From Bacillota bacterium (GTDB lineage Bacteria > Bacillota > Limnochordia > Darwinibacteriales > Darwinibacteriaceae), in the NCBI GenBank assembly GCA_012799115.1, contig JAAZLY010000051.1, positions 1 to 10,394 on the forward strand: 10,394 nucleotides of DNA. The letters are read 5' to 3'. Positions within the stretch are counted from its first letter, which is position 1. The number at the start of each line of letters is the position of its first letter. Both the position numbers and the translations under genes were made by a program. The notes under the pieces were generated by a model. That model did not search any database. It worked only from the letters and a program-made list of their open reading frames with translations, and was not told the DNA's origin. Positions 1-6,408 of this stretch are shown one piece after another.

Positions 1-573
1 CGCAATGTAACCACCAGTCATGTTCTTGATCGCATCGCCCACTCCTTTGGCGAACCAGCCTTTGAGGTACCGGTCGGTTTTAAGCACATTTCTTCCAAGA
101 TGGATGAGGAAAATCTACTCCTCGGAGGGGAAAGTAGCGGTGGTTTGAAGATCCGCGGTCATGTGAACGGCAAAGATGGAATTCTAGCCGCTCTCTTGGC
201 AGTTGAAATGCTGGCAAAAACAGGCAAGAGTCTAAGCCAACTTCTAACCGAAATCAACGAAAAATACGGCACCTTGTACTTTGGCGAGCTGAACCTGCAC
301 TACCATCCTACTGACCGTACCCGTTTGGATCAGATCCTGCTCCAAGACCAGTACATACCAACTCTGCCCTGGCCCCTGGCCAAGCAGTCGTATGTTGATG
401 GTGTGAAGTTCTACTTTGCCAACGATAACTGGTTCTCCATCCGTTTCTCCGGAACAGAACCTATTTTGCGTCTTGCCTACGAGACGGCTTCACCGAAGGA
501 AGCAGATGAGCTTTTGGCAGCAGTCTTTAGCGACAAGCACTTAGACTTACCATCGCCCGAAGGAGAGATATAA
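1..573 (+). CDS. Phosphoglucomutase/phosphomannomutase family protein, C-terminal part (5' end outside window)
   Basis: The reading frame is open from the first base, so the gene begins upstream and only its last 190 codons are visible. Enzymes of this alpha-D-phosphohexomutase family move a phosphate between C6 and C1 of a hexose through a phosphoserine. The visible part carries the domain 3 sugar-binding loop GGESSGG (about 124-144; the family norm is GGE-x-SG) followed by HVNGKDG. It also carries the domain 4 phosphate-binding loop RFSGTEP (about 442-462). The catalytic serine and metal-binding loop lie outside the window. The ATG at 100 is internal, because conserved family sequence continues upstream of it. 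The gene stops directly against a nucleotidyltransferase gene, which suggests the two supply an activated sugar for envelope polysaccharide. The exact sugar (glucose, mannose, glucosamine) cannot be read from this fragment. Confidence 0.93.
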   Translation, partial: RNVTTSHVLDRIAHSFGEPAFEVPVGFKHISSKMDEENLLLGGESSGGLKIRGHVNGKDGILAALLAVEMLAKTGKSLSQLLTEINEKYGTLYFGELNLHYHPTDRTRLDQILLQDQYIPTLPWPLAKQSYVDGVKFYFANDNWFSIRFSGTEPILRLAYETASPKEADELLAAVFSDKHLDLPSPEGEI

Positions 574-1296
574 TTGCTTGGTGTAATTCTAGCAGCCGGT
601 AAGGGTACCCGTTTGCAGGAGATTGGCAAGAATCTGCCCAAAGCCCTCCTTCCCATCGGCGAGAAGACTTGCTTGGAGCACATTATCTTAGGCATGAAAG
701 ACGCGGGAATCCAACGCTTTGCAGTCGTCATCGGTCATCTCGGAGAGATGATCGAAAAGAGGTATGGAAGGGGCGAAGCACTAGGAGTGCAAATCCATTA
801 CCTAAAACAGGACCTCAGCGTTTACGGCACAGGGCGTGCCGTCTTCCTCGCCCGAGAGCTAGCTGGCGCTGAGCCACTGATGGTCTCCTATGGAGATATC
901 TTAATCGAACCGAGTAACTATAAAGCAATGGTGGAGCTGGCCTTAAGGGAGAAAACAAGTGTGAGCTCTTCCAATTGGATCGACGATCCCACCGCAGGAG
1001 CCGCTGTCTATTTTTCCGAAGATGGTTATCTAGAGAAGCTTGTGGAAAAGCCCCCTAAAGGGACATCCACAACCAACTGGAATAACGCTGGAGTGTATGT
1101 CTTCCAACCCCTGATCTTTGACTATCTAGCAAAGCTGCGTAAGTCACCCAGGGGCGAGTATGAACTCAGTGAAGCTGTGCGGCAAATGGTCGTCTCTGGA
1201 ATACCGGTCAAAGTCCACAAGATCTCCGGCTTCTGGCAGGATATCGGCACCCCAGAAGATGTAGCTGCCATCCGTCACCTATTGGAGAAAAGCTAA
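574..1296 (+). CDS. Sugar-1-phosphate nucleotidyltransferase (NTP_transferase family)
   Basis: This 240-residue protein has the features of enzymes that join a nucleoside triphosphate and a sugar 1-phosphate into an NDP-sugar and pyrophosphate. The N-terminal signature LAAGKGTR (residues 6-13) is followed by PK at 22-23. A likely metal-binding aspartate is D108 in SYGDILI, and a second is D223 in FWQDIGTPED near the C-terminus. The length fits the short single-domain members (MurU-like or RmlA-like), without the left-handed beta-helix of GlmU or GlgC. The start is a TTG directly after the TAA of the preceding mutase gene, with AGGAGAG at 561-567 six bases upstream, so translation is probably coupled to the mutase. 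Family membership is clear, but the nucleotide (UTP, GTP, dTTP or CTP) and the sugar cannot be assigned. Confidence 0.92.
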   Translation: MLGVILAAGKGTRLQEIGKNLPKALLPIGEKTCLEHIILGMKDAGIQRFAVVIGHLGEMIEKRYGRGEALGVQIHYLKQDLSVYGTGRAVFLARELAGAEPLMVSYGDILIEPSNYKAMVELALREKTSVSSSNWIDDPTAGAAVYFSEDGYLEKLVEKPPKGTSTTNWNNAGVYVFQPLIFDYLAKLRKSPRGEYELSEAVRQMVVSGIPVKVHKISGFWQDIGTPEDVAAIRHLLEKS

Positions 1297-1307
1297 CGAA
1301 AAAATAA

Positions 1308-1338
1308 GTGGTGCAGCCTATGGACTAGGTTGCACCAC
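1308..1338. terminator. Bidirectional intrinsic terminator between convergent genes
   Basis: A 13-bp stem pairs 1308-1320 with 1326-1338, with one G-T wobble (1316/1330) and a 5-base loop TGGAC. On the minus strand the stem is followed by TTATTTTTT, a good U-tract, so it should end the typA-Nudix transcript efficiently. On the plus strand it is followed by the weaker CTTTCTTATT, which overlaps the end of the Nudix gene. It lies exactly between the stop codons of the two convergent genes. Confidence 0.85.
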
Positions 1339-1346
1339 CTTTCTTA

Positions 1347-1862
1347 TTATGCCTTGGCAGACATTTTGCGGACATATTTCAGCACCGAGATGATCGTCTT
1401 GGCGTCATTGATCTCACCACTATCGATCATTTCTTCAACCTCGGCTAAGGGTATCCAACGAACCCTGATATCCTCTCCCTCATCCAAGTTTTGCTCGCCC
1501 TTTGTAATATCGCTAGCTAAGAACAGATACAGAATTTCATTGGTGTAGCCAGGAGTAGGATAGATATGCCCCAGTGTCTCCCAGGTCTCGGCAGAATAGC
1601 CAGTCTCTTCTTGTAGTTCCCGTCTTGCACACTCAATCGCCGGTTCGCCAAGATCGATGGTTCCCGCAGGAAGCTCTAGCATGAGGCGCCCAGCAGCGGG
1701 TCGATACTGTTCCACAAAGAGCACTCTTCCCTCATTGACCACCAAGGTCGCGGCGGCACCTGGATGGTCCACCATCTTAAACTGCATTACCCGATTGCCA
1801 ACCCATACATCCTTTGTAGTAAACCTGAACAATGCCATCACCTCATCGTTGTATTCTGGCAA
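1347..1862 (-). CDS. Nudix hydrolase, ADP-ribose pyrophosphatase type
   Basis: The protein (171 residues) contains a complete Nudix box at residues 67-89: G, five residues, E73, seven residues, REL, one residue, EE, T, G88, Y. This motif binds the divalent metals that cleave a nucleoside diphosphate linked to another group. YPTPGYTNE (101-109), just after the box, is typical of ADP-ribose/ADP-sugar pyrophosphatases such as NudF, which release AMP and a sugar phosphate. The start is uncertain. The TTG at 1862 has AAAAGGA 11 bases upstream, while ATG at residue 9 (1838) or TTG at residue 11 would also fit, the latter with GAGGTG six bases before it. All choices leave the N-terminal region shorter than usual for this family. 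The gene follows typA by 17 bases on the same strand and ends at a strong terminator, so it is probably the last gene of a typA transcript. Confidence 0.9.
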   Translation of the reverse strand: MPEYNDEVMALFRFTTKDVWVGNRVMQFKMVDHPGAAATLVVNEGRVLFVEQYRPAAGRLMLELPAGTIDLGEPAIECARRELQEETGYSAETWETLGHIYPTPGYTNEILYLFLASDITKGEQNLDEGEDIRVRWIPLAEVEEMIDSGEINDAKTIISVLKYVRKMSAKA

Positions 1863-1879
1863 GACTGCTAGAGTCCTTT

Positions 1880-3706
1880 TTACGATCTCTTTTTCTGCCT
1901 TTCTCTGGCATGCCTATCCAAAAGCAGTTTGCGAAGCCGTAGCGCGCTTGGGGTCACTTCGAGACAATCATCCCAAGCCAGATACGCCAAATACTGCTCG
2001 AGACTGAGTTGCCGCGGAGTATCGAGTTTGATCAAATCATCTGAGCCCGCTGCCCGGATGTTCGTCATCTGCTTCTTCTTCGCCACATTAATCTCTAAGT
2101 CCCCGGAGCGACTATGCTCGCCGATGATCATCCCGGCATAGACTTCGGTTCCTGGGCCAATAAAGAGTGTGCCCCGTTCCTCGGCTGTCTGGAGAGCATA
2201 AGACGTTGCCACACCGGCCTCCCAGGCAATGAGGCTCCCTGTTTGCCGCTGCGTTATGCTACCAGCCCAGGGCCCATAGTGCGAGAAAGCATGATGCATA
2301 ATTCCATGACCCCTTGTTTCCGTAAGGAAGAGCGACGAATATCCGATCAGACCCCGGGCAGGTACCAAAAACTCTGCCCGCATACGCCCCTCTCCCCCTT
2401 GATTAAGGGCCTTTAACTCCCCTTTTCTTTGTCCGATGATCTCCATCACCGATCCAAAGTACTCTTGGGGAACGTCCATATGAAGAAGCTCATAGGGTTC
2501 TAGTACGCCAGATTCGGTATGCTGCAAGACCGGTTCTGGCTTCGTTACACAGAAGCTATATCCTTCCCTCCGCATCGTCTCAATCAAGACGCTGAGGTGA
2601 AGTTCCCCGCGGCCTGAGACTCTGAACTGATCCGGCGATTCAGTATCACTTACCTCAAGTGCAACATTTACCCTAGATTCACGCAACAGACGGTCCCGCA
2701 GTTGGCGGCTTGTCAGGTACTGAGCATCCTGGCCGGCCAAGGGCCCATCATTGACCCGAAAGACCATGGTTAGGGTTGGTTGATCCACAGAAATAGCTGG
2801 TAAGGGGCGGATCTGGTCGACTTGGTTGACCGTCTCTCCGATCTCAATTTCGTCGATACCGCTAAAGGCCGCAATATCTCCGGCGACCATCCGATCAACA
2901 GCCACCATTTCGAGGCCTTGATAGGTGTACACCTTGCTAATCTTCCCTCTGCGGGTTCCCTGTCGTTCGCTGTGGCTGAGTACTACTTCCTGGCCACTTT
3001 CTAACACTCCGCTGGTAATGCGACCTAGTGCAATTCTCCCCACATAGTCATTGTATTCGAGGTTACTAATCATCATCTGCAGCGGTCCGTCGGCCTGAAT
3101 GGTGGGTTCTGGCACAAAATCGACTACACCCTGTAAGAGTGGGAGAATGGTTCCTCTCTGATCGATAGCACCCTTGAATTCATCCCAATCCTCACTGGCA
3201 GAGCCTGCCAGGGCAGAGGCATAGAAAACAGGGAAATCAAGCTGCTCTTCGGTGGCCTCTAAGGCGACAAAGAGATCAAACACATCATTGACGACCCGAT
3301 TGGGATCCGCGGCGGGTCGGTCACACTTGTTCACTACTACAATGGGAGCCAAACCACGCTTGAGAGCCTTTTGCAGTACAAAACGGGTTTGGGGCATGGG
3401 CCCTTCCACCGCATCAACAACGAGTAGTGCGCCATCTACCATGCTCAAGATCCGCTCTACTTCACCGCCAAAGTCGGCATGACCAGGCGTATCCACAATG
3501 TTTATTTTCACATCACCAAACTGCACAGAGACATTCTTAGCTAAAATGGTGATGCCTCGCTCCCTTTCCAGAGCATTGGAGTCTAAGATTCGGTCATCAA
3601 CCTTTTGATTGGCCCTGAAAATCCCACTTTGACGCAAAAAGGCATCCACTAAGGTGGTTTTGCCATGATCAACGTGGGCAATAATGGCCACATTTCTAAT
3701 CTGCAT
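1880..3706 (-). CDS. typA: Ribosome-associated translational GTPase TypA/BipA
   Basis: This 608-residue protein is a near-complete match in length and order of motifs to TypA/BipA. That EF-G-like GTPase binds the 70S ribosome and aids 50S assembly and growth under cold or other stress. The GTPase motifs are all present: AHVDHGKT (10-17), RGITI (50-54), DTPGH (72-76), NKCD (126-129) and the SAL loop (164-166). The middle and C-terminal thirds follow the EF-G-like domains and the TypA-specific C-terminal domain, ending in a basic tail RERQKKRS. The frame stays open to a non-ATG codon at 3817, but the family begins at MQIRNVAIIAHVD. A Shine-Dalgarno GGAAAGGA sits nine bases before the ATG at 3706, so that start is chosen. 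The Nudix gene follows in the same transcript. Confidence 0.97.
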   Translation of the reverse strand: MQIRNVAIIAHVDHGKTTLVDAFLRQSGIFRANQKVDDRILDSNALERERGITILAKNVSVQFGDVKINIVDTPGHADFGGEVERILSMVDGALLVVDAVEGPMPQTRFVLQKALKRGLAPIVVVNKCDRPAADPNRVVNDVFDLFVALEATEEQLDFPVFYASALAGSASEDWDEFKGAIDQRGTILPLLQGVVDFVPEPTIQADGPLQMMISNLEYNDYVGRIALGRITSGVLESGQEVVLSHSERQGTRRGKISKVYTYQGLEMVAVDRMVAGDIAAFSGIDEIEIGETVNQVDQIRPLPAISVDQPTLTMVFRVNDGPLAGQDAQYLTSRQLRDRLLRESRVNVALEVSDTESPDQFRVSGRGELHLSVLIETMRREGYSFCVTKPEPVLQHTESGVLEPYELLHMDVPQEYFGSVMEIIGQRKGELKALNQGGEGRMRAEFLVPARGLIGYSSLFLTETRGHGIMHHAFSHYGPWAGSITQRQTGSLIAWEAGVATSYALQTAEERGTLFIGPGTEVYAGMIIGEHSRSGDLEINVAKKKQMTNIRAAGSDDLIKLDTPRQLSLEQYLAYLAWDDCLEVTPSALRLRKLLLDRHARERQKKRS

Positions 3707-3715
3707 AAGTTTTAG

Positions 3716-3723
3716 TCCTTTCC
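3716..3723 (-). promoter_or_regulatory. Ribosome binding site that sets the typA start
   Basis: Read on the minus strand this is GGAAAGGA, nine bases before the ATG at 3706. It supports the 608-residue TypA over the longer frame opening at 3817, whose extra 37 residues would be cysteine- and aromatic-rich and do not resemble TypA. Confidence 0.7.
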
Positions 3724-3739
3724 AAATATGACAATCATT

Positions 3740-3748
3740 AGTATAACA
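3740..3748 (-). promoter_or_regulatory. Probable extended -10 promoter of typA
   Basis: On the minus strand the sequence reads TGT-TATACT, an extended -10 element (TGn plus a 5/6 match to TATAAT), about 34 bases before the typA ATG. Seventeen bases upstream the -35 position holds only TTTTTC, so the promoter would rely on the extended -10. The predicted transcript start lies near 3733, giving a leader of roughly 27 bases. Confidence 0.5.
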
Positions 3749-3778
3749 CAATTGGCCTCTAAGAAAAAAGCACGCATA

Positions 3779-3828
3779 TTGGTCAACACCCAAAAAAATG
3801 CAATAATGAAAGCTCACATGGTTATACT
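3779..3828 (+). promoter_or_regulatory. Candidate rightward promoter(s) of the membrane protein gene
   Basis: Two overlapping choices are visible. The first is TTGGTC (3779-3784), 17 bases, then AATAAT (3802-3807) preceded by TGC, giving an extended -10. The second is TATACT (3823-3828) within GTTATACTA, the same nine bases found at the typA -10 on the other strand, but with a poor -35. Either would start a transcript 25-50 bases before the ATG at 3861. Confidence 0.4.
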
Positions 3829-3860
3829 AGCATCGATCTATCAAAGAAAGGGTGTGTTTA

Positions 3861-4328
3861 ATGGCGCTTCAAATATGGTTTTATCCCGGCTTAATCTTTC
3901 TCCTTCTCGTTGTCGTACTCGTTGCACTACCCAGAGACACGCTTCGATTATTAGTACCCCTTGGGCTTATCTTAGGTGGATTGGTCGACACGTTCTGCAC
4001 CCTTATCTGCAGCAACCTTCTGGGGATCTATAGCTATACCAGCCCGCCTCTCTTTGATGTGAGTGGACACCTAATCCTAGCACCCATAGCTTGGAGCTTG
4101 GTGATCGTATTCTTCCTGTATTTTTGGCCTAAATACAGCAGGCAGCTAGGCTATTTCTACGTCCTCACTTGGGGACTCTTGGCAACGGGCGTCAGCCAAG
4201 TCGTTCACTACCTTGGCTTGTTCGACTACAGTGATTGGCTCTACCCCCTTCCTATGCTGTTCCTCTTCTTGCTCCGGTTTGCCTTGGCTGCCTGGATCGC
4301 GAAACCCTGGACAAATTCTTGGGCCTAA
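3861..4328 (+). CDS. Small multi-pass membrane protein of unknown function
   Basis: I do not recognise a named family with confidence. The 155-residue protein is almost entirely hydrophobic and shows five likely membrane helices, at about residues 4-23, 30-52, 66-90, 97-119 and 123-146. They are joined by short loops, including RDTLR at 25-29 and WPKYSRQ at 89-95. Isolated polar or charged residues lie within or beside the helices (D42, H70, H114), but no catalytic motif is visible. The ATG at 3861 is preferred, with AAAGG about nine bases upstream. An in-frame GTG at 3852 would sit on top of that ribosome binding site. It resembles small Firmicutes integral membrane proteins of the CBO0543 kind in size and composition, but that is only an impression. 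The secreted hydrolase gene follows on the same strand after 70 bases. Confidence 0.75.
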   Translation: MALQIWFYPGLIFLLLVVVLVALPRDTLRLLVPLGLILGGLVDTFCTLICSNLLGIYSYTSPPLFDVSGHLILAPIAWSLVIVFFLYFWPKYSRQLGYFYVLTWGLLATGVSQVVHYLGLFDYSDWLYPLPMLFLFLLRFALAAWIAKPWTNSWA

Positions 4329-4381
4329 GTAGAAGGAACCATCTTCCACTTGGAGAAGTCTGTCGTAGTTAGACTCTACTT
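4327..4381 (+). other. Possible folded leader before the serine hydrolase gene
   Basis: AAGTAGA (4327-4333) can pair with TCTACTT (4375-4381). Inside lie two small hairpins, GGAA/TTCC (4335-4338 with 4344-4347) and AGTCT/AGACT (4357-4361 with 4371-4375), giving a three-way-junction-like fold just before the AGGTGA ribosome binding site. The stems are short and position 4375 would have to belong to two of them, so this is weak. It does not resemble a riboswitch I know. Confidence 0.2.
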
Positions 4382-4398
4382 CGCGATGAGGTGAATCC

Positions 4399-6363
4399 AT
4401 GGGAAGAAATCGTAAAGGAATACCATTCCTAACCTGTCTGTTACTGGCACTTTTGTTCGTTATTCCCCAGGTGCGAGCTGCGAGTTTAGGGAGCCCCGAA
4501 GAACTTGAGGCTTTTTTTGACGGCGCACTAGCCATGCAAATGCGGGAATACAACCTGCCCGGTGCAACGGTGGCCTTAGTCCAGGACGGATCGATCGTCT
4601 TTAGCAAGGGCTATGGTATGGCAAATCTTGAAAAGCAAATGCCAATGGATCCAGAGAAGACCCTTCATCGCCCTGGCTCTAACTCCAAGATCTTGGTTTG
4701 GACTGCAGTCATGCAGTTAGTGGAAGAGGGACGCCTAGATCTTTACGCCGATATCAATACCTACCTCGATTTTGCAGTGCCTTCGAGAATCGCGGGGAGA
4801 GAAGCTCCCCCCATTACACTGCATCACCTGATGACGCATACAGCCGGTTTTGAAGAGAAGCTGATCGAGCTCTTTGTCTCTACGCCCGATCAGATCCAGC
4901 CACTTGGTCAATATGTGAAAGATCACCTGCCTACCCGGGTCTTCCAACCCGGTTCTGTCATGGCGTATTCGAACTACGGAACCACACTTGCAGCATATAT
5001 CGTAGAGTTGGTTAGCGGACAAGCCTTTAGCGAGTATGCCACAGAGCATATTCTCGAACCCCTGGAGATGCATTCATCAACCTTTGAGCAGCCTCTACCA
5101 GCTCATCTCGCTTCCGAGATGAGTGAAGGATATCGCTATGAAAACGGAACCTTCGTGCCTGGTGGATTTGAGTATGTTCAATCCTACCCAGCAGGTTCAC
5201 TCAGTAGCACAACACATGATATGGCTCGTCTGATTCTAGCCCATTTAGAACTGGCCCAGCCTAGTACCGTTTCGGAAGGCGACGCCAGTGCCGAGGAAAC
5301 AACCGAGGAATCCGATGCTGAAGAGGATCAAACCACTCCGGTCCGGGAGATTCTCCAAAGGGAAACTGCCCGAGTGATGCAGACCCAGCAGTTCACAGGG
5401 CATCCTGAGCTTCCTGGCATGACCTATGGCTTTATCGAAGCGAATTACAACGGTCATAGAGTCTTGTCCCATGGTGGCGATACCCTTCTTTTTACAACGG
5501 GACTCTACTTCCTACCAGAAGAAAATGTAGGCCTTTATGTGGCTTATAACTCGTCACTAGGCGAGTCTGCACGGAGCGCTCTCTTCCAAGGATTCATGGA
5601 TCGCTATTTCCCAGAAGAAAACCCGTGGAAGGCAACTCCCAGGGCGATTGCTTCTGGCACCGAAGCGAATTACCGTGGAACCTTTCATTCGGCGCGCAGC
5701 AATTTCACTGGCGTTGAATCGATCTTGCGCCTGCTCCAACCAATGGACTTGACCGTTGACGCAGAAGGCTATCTAAACGTCCATGCCCAAGGAATGACTG
5801 TTCGGTATGGCGAGATCGCCCCAAATCTCTTTCAGAACTTAAATGGTCCAGACAAAATGGCCGTCACCTTTGACGATGGTAAAGTAACAAAACTCTCCTT
5901 TGGTGGACCAGGTACCTGGCTACGCACGCCTTGGCATCAAAATCCGAATCTTCTCCTCAGTCTCCTGGGAATTTCGGTTCTAATTATGCTCATCACTATA
6001 CTAGGGTGGATTAGAAGCATCTTTAGACCCCAGGTTAGGAGGAGCAGTTTTGTCGCGCCAAAGGTTGTCGGTATCTTATTCTTCCTTCTCTTTGTAACAA
6101 TTATGATCATGCTCATGGACGTCGTGAACGCAACGCATCCGACTCTAGGGGTTCCCACAATTGTCCTAGAACCTTCAGCCACCCTTAACGCCGCCTTGAT
6201 TCTTACGAAGATTCTTGTGGGATTAGCCGGATTGATGTTGCTGACACTTGTTTACTTGCTCTTTACCCGAAGGGGTAATCGCCTGCAACGACTCTACTAT
6301 ACACTCTTCACCCTCAGTAGCCTGAGTGTGATTGCCGTTATGTACCAGATCCGTCTCTTCTAG
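4399..6363 (+). CDS. Secreted, membrane-anchored serine hydrolase of the beta-lactamase/penicillin-binding (S12, class C) family
   Basis: This 654-residue protein starts with a signal peptide (positive MGRNRK, hydrophobic 8-23, likely cut after VRA at 27). The S12-type domain follows with S94-x-x-K97 in GSNSK (nucleophile and general base), Y190-S-N192 (second motif) and H358-G-G360 in place of the KTG motif, as in many esterase and D-aminopeptidase relatives of class C enzymes. An acidic insert (292-313, ten Asp/Glu in 22 residues) interrupts the domain. A beta-rich C-terminal module around 420-505 is followed by four membrane helices at about 518-539, 556-576, 599-622 and 634-652. The catalytic part should therefore face outside the cytoplasm. 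Start: ATG with GAGGTG five bases upstream. Family members act on D-amino acid peptides, cell-wall peptides, beta-lactams or esters; the substrate here is unknown and resistance should not be assumed. Confidence 0.9.
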   Translation: MGRNRKGIPFLTCLLLALLFVIPQVRAASLGSPEELEAFFDGALAMQMREYNLPGATVALVQDGSIVFSKGYGMANLEKQMPMDPEKTLHRPGSNSKILVWTAVMQLVEEGRLDLYADINTYLDFAVPSRIAGREAPPITLHHLMTHTAGFEEKLIELFVSTPDQIQPLGQYVKDHLPTRVFQPGSVMAYSNYGTTLAAYIVELVSGQAFSEYATEHILEPLEMHSSTFEQPLPAHLASEMSEGYRYENGTFVPGGFEYVQSYPAGSLSSTTHDMARLILAHLELAQPSTVSEGDASAEETTEESDAEEDQTTPVREILQRETARVMQTQQFTGHPELPGMTYGFIEANYNGHRVLSHGGDTLLFTTGLYFLPEENVGLYVAYNSSLGESARSALFQGFMDRYFPEENPWKATPRAIASGTEANYRGTFHSARSNFTGVESILRLLQPMDLTVDAEGYLNVHAQGMTVRYGEIAPNLFQNLNGPDKMAVTFDDGKVTKLSFGGPGTWLRTPWHQNPNLLLSLLGISVLIMLITILGWIRSIFRPQVRRSSFVAPKVVGILFFLLFVTIMIMLMDVVNATHPTLGVPTIVLEPSATLNAALILTKILVGLAGLMLLTLVYLLFTRRGNRLQRLYYTLFTLSSLSVIAVMYQIRLF

Positions 6364-6391
6364 AGTAATCTGGTCATAGAGAACATTACTC
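6363..6391. repeat. Inverted repeat upstream of the RelA/SpoT-family gene
   Basis: GAGTAAT (6363-6369) and ATTACTC (6385-6391) are perfect inverted copies separated by 15 bases. Their centres are 22 bases apart, about two helical turns, and they lie just before the ribosome binding site AGGAGA (6398-6403). No U-tract follows, so it is not a standard terminator. An operator or a weak RNA hairpin are both possible. Confidence 0.4.
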
Positions 6392-6408
6392 AAAGATAGG
6401 AGAGCGCC

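Noticed and set aside
1657..2416. Several plus-strand open frames of 70-116 codons across the Nudix and typA genes.
   Set aside because: They overlap well-supported conserved genes on the other strand, have composition typical of antisense shadows and lack convincing ribosome binding sites.
3707..3817. A 37-residue N-terminal extension of TypA, open to a non-ATG codon at 3817.
   Set aside because: TypA proteins begin at the MQIRN-like segment, a Shine-Dalgarno lies nine bases before that ATG, and the likely -10 element falls inside the extension.
4146..4607. A 153-codon minus-strand frame spanning the membrane protein end and the hydrolase start.
   Set aside because: It is antisense to two supported genes and its product shows no membrane, motif or domain features.
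4399..6363. Calling this gene a beta-lactamase resistance enzyme.
   Set aside because: SxxK and YxN are shared by the whole S12 family and the third motif is HGG rather than KTG. The membrane domain is not a feature of resistance enzymes.
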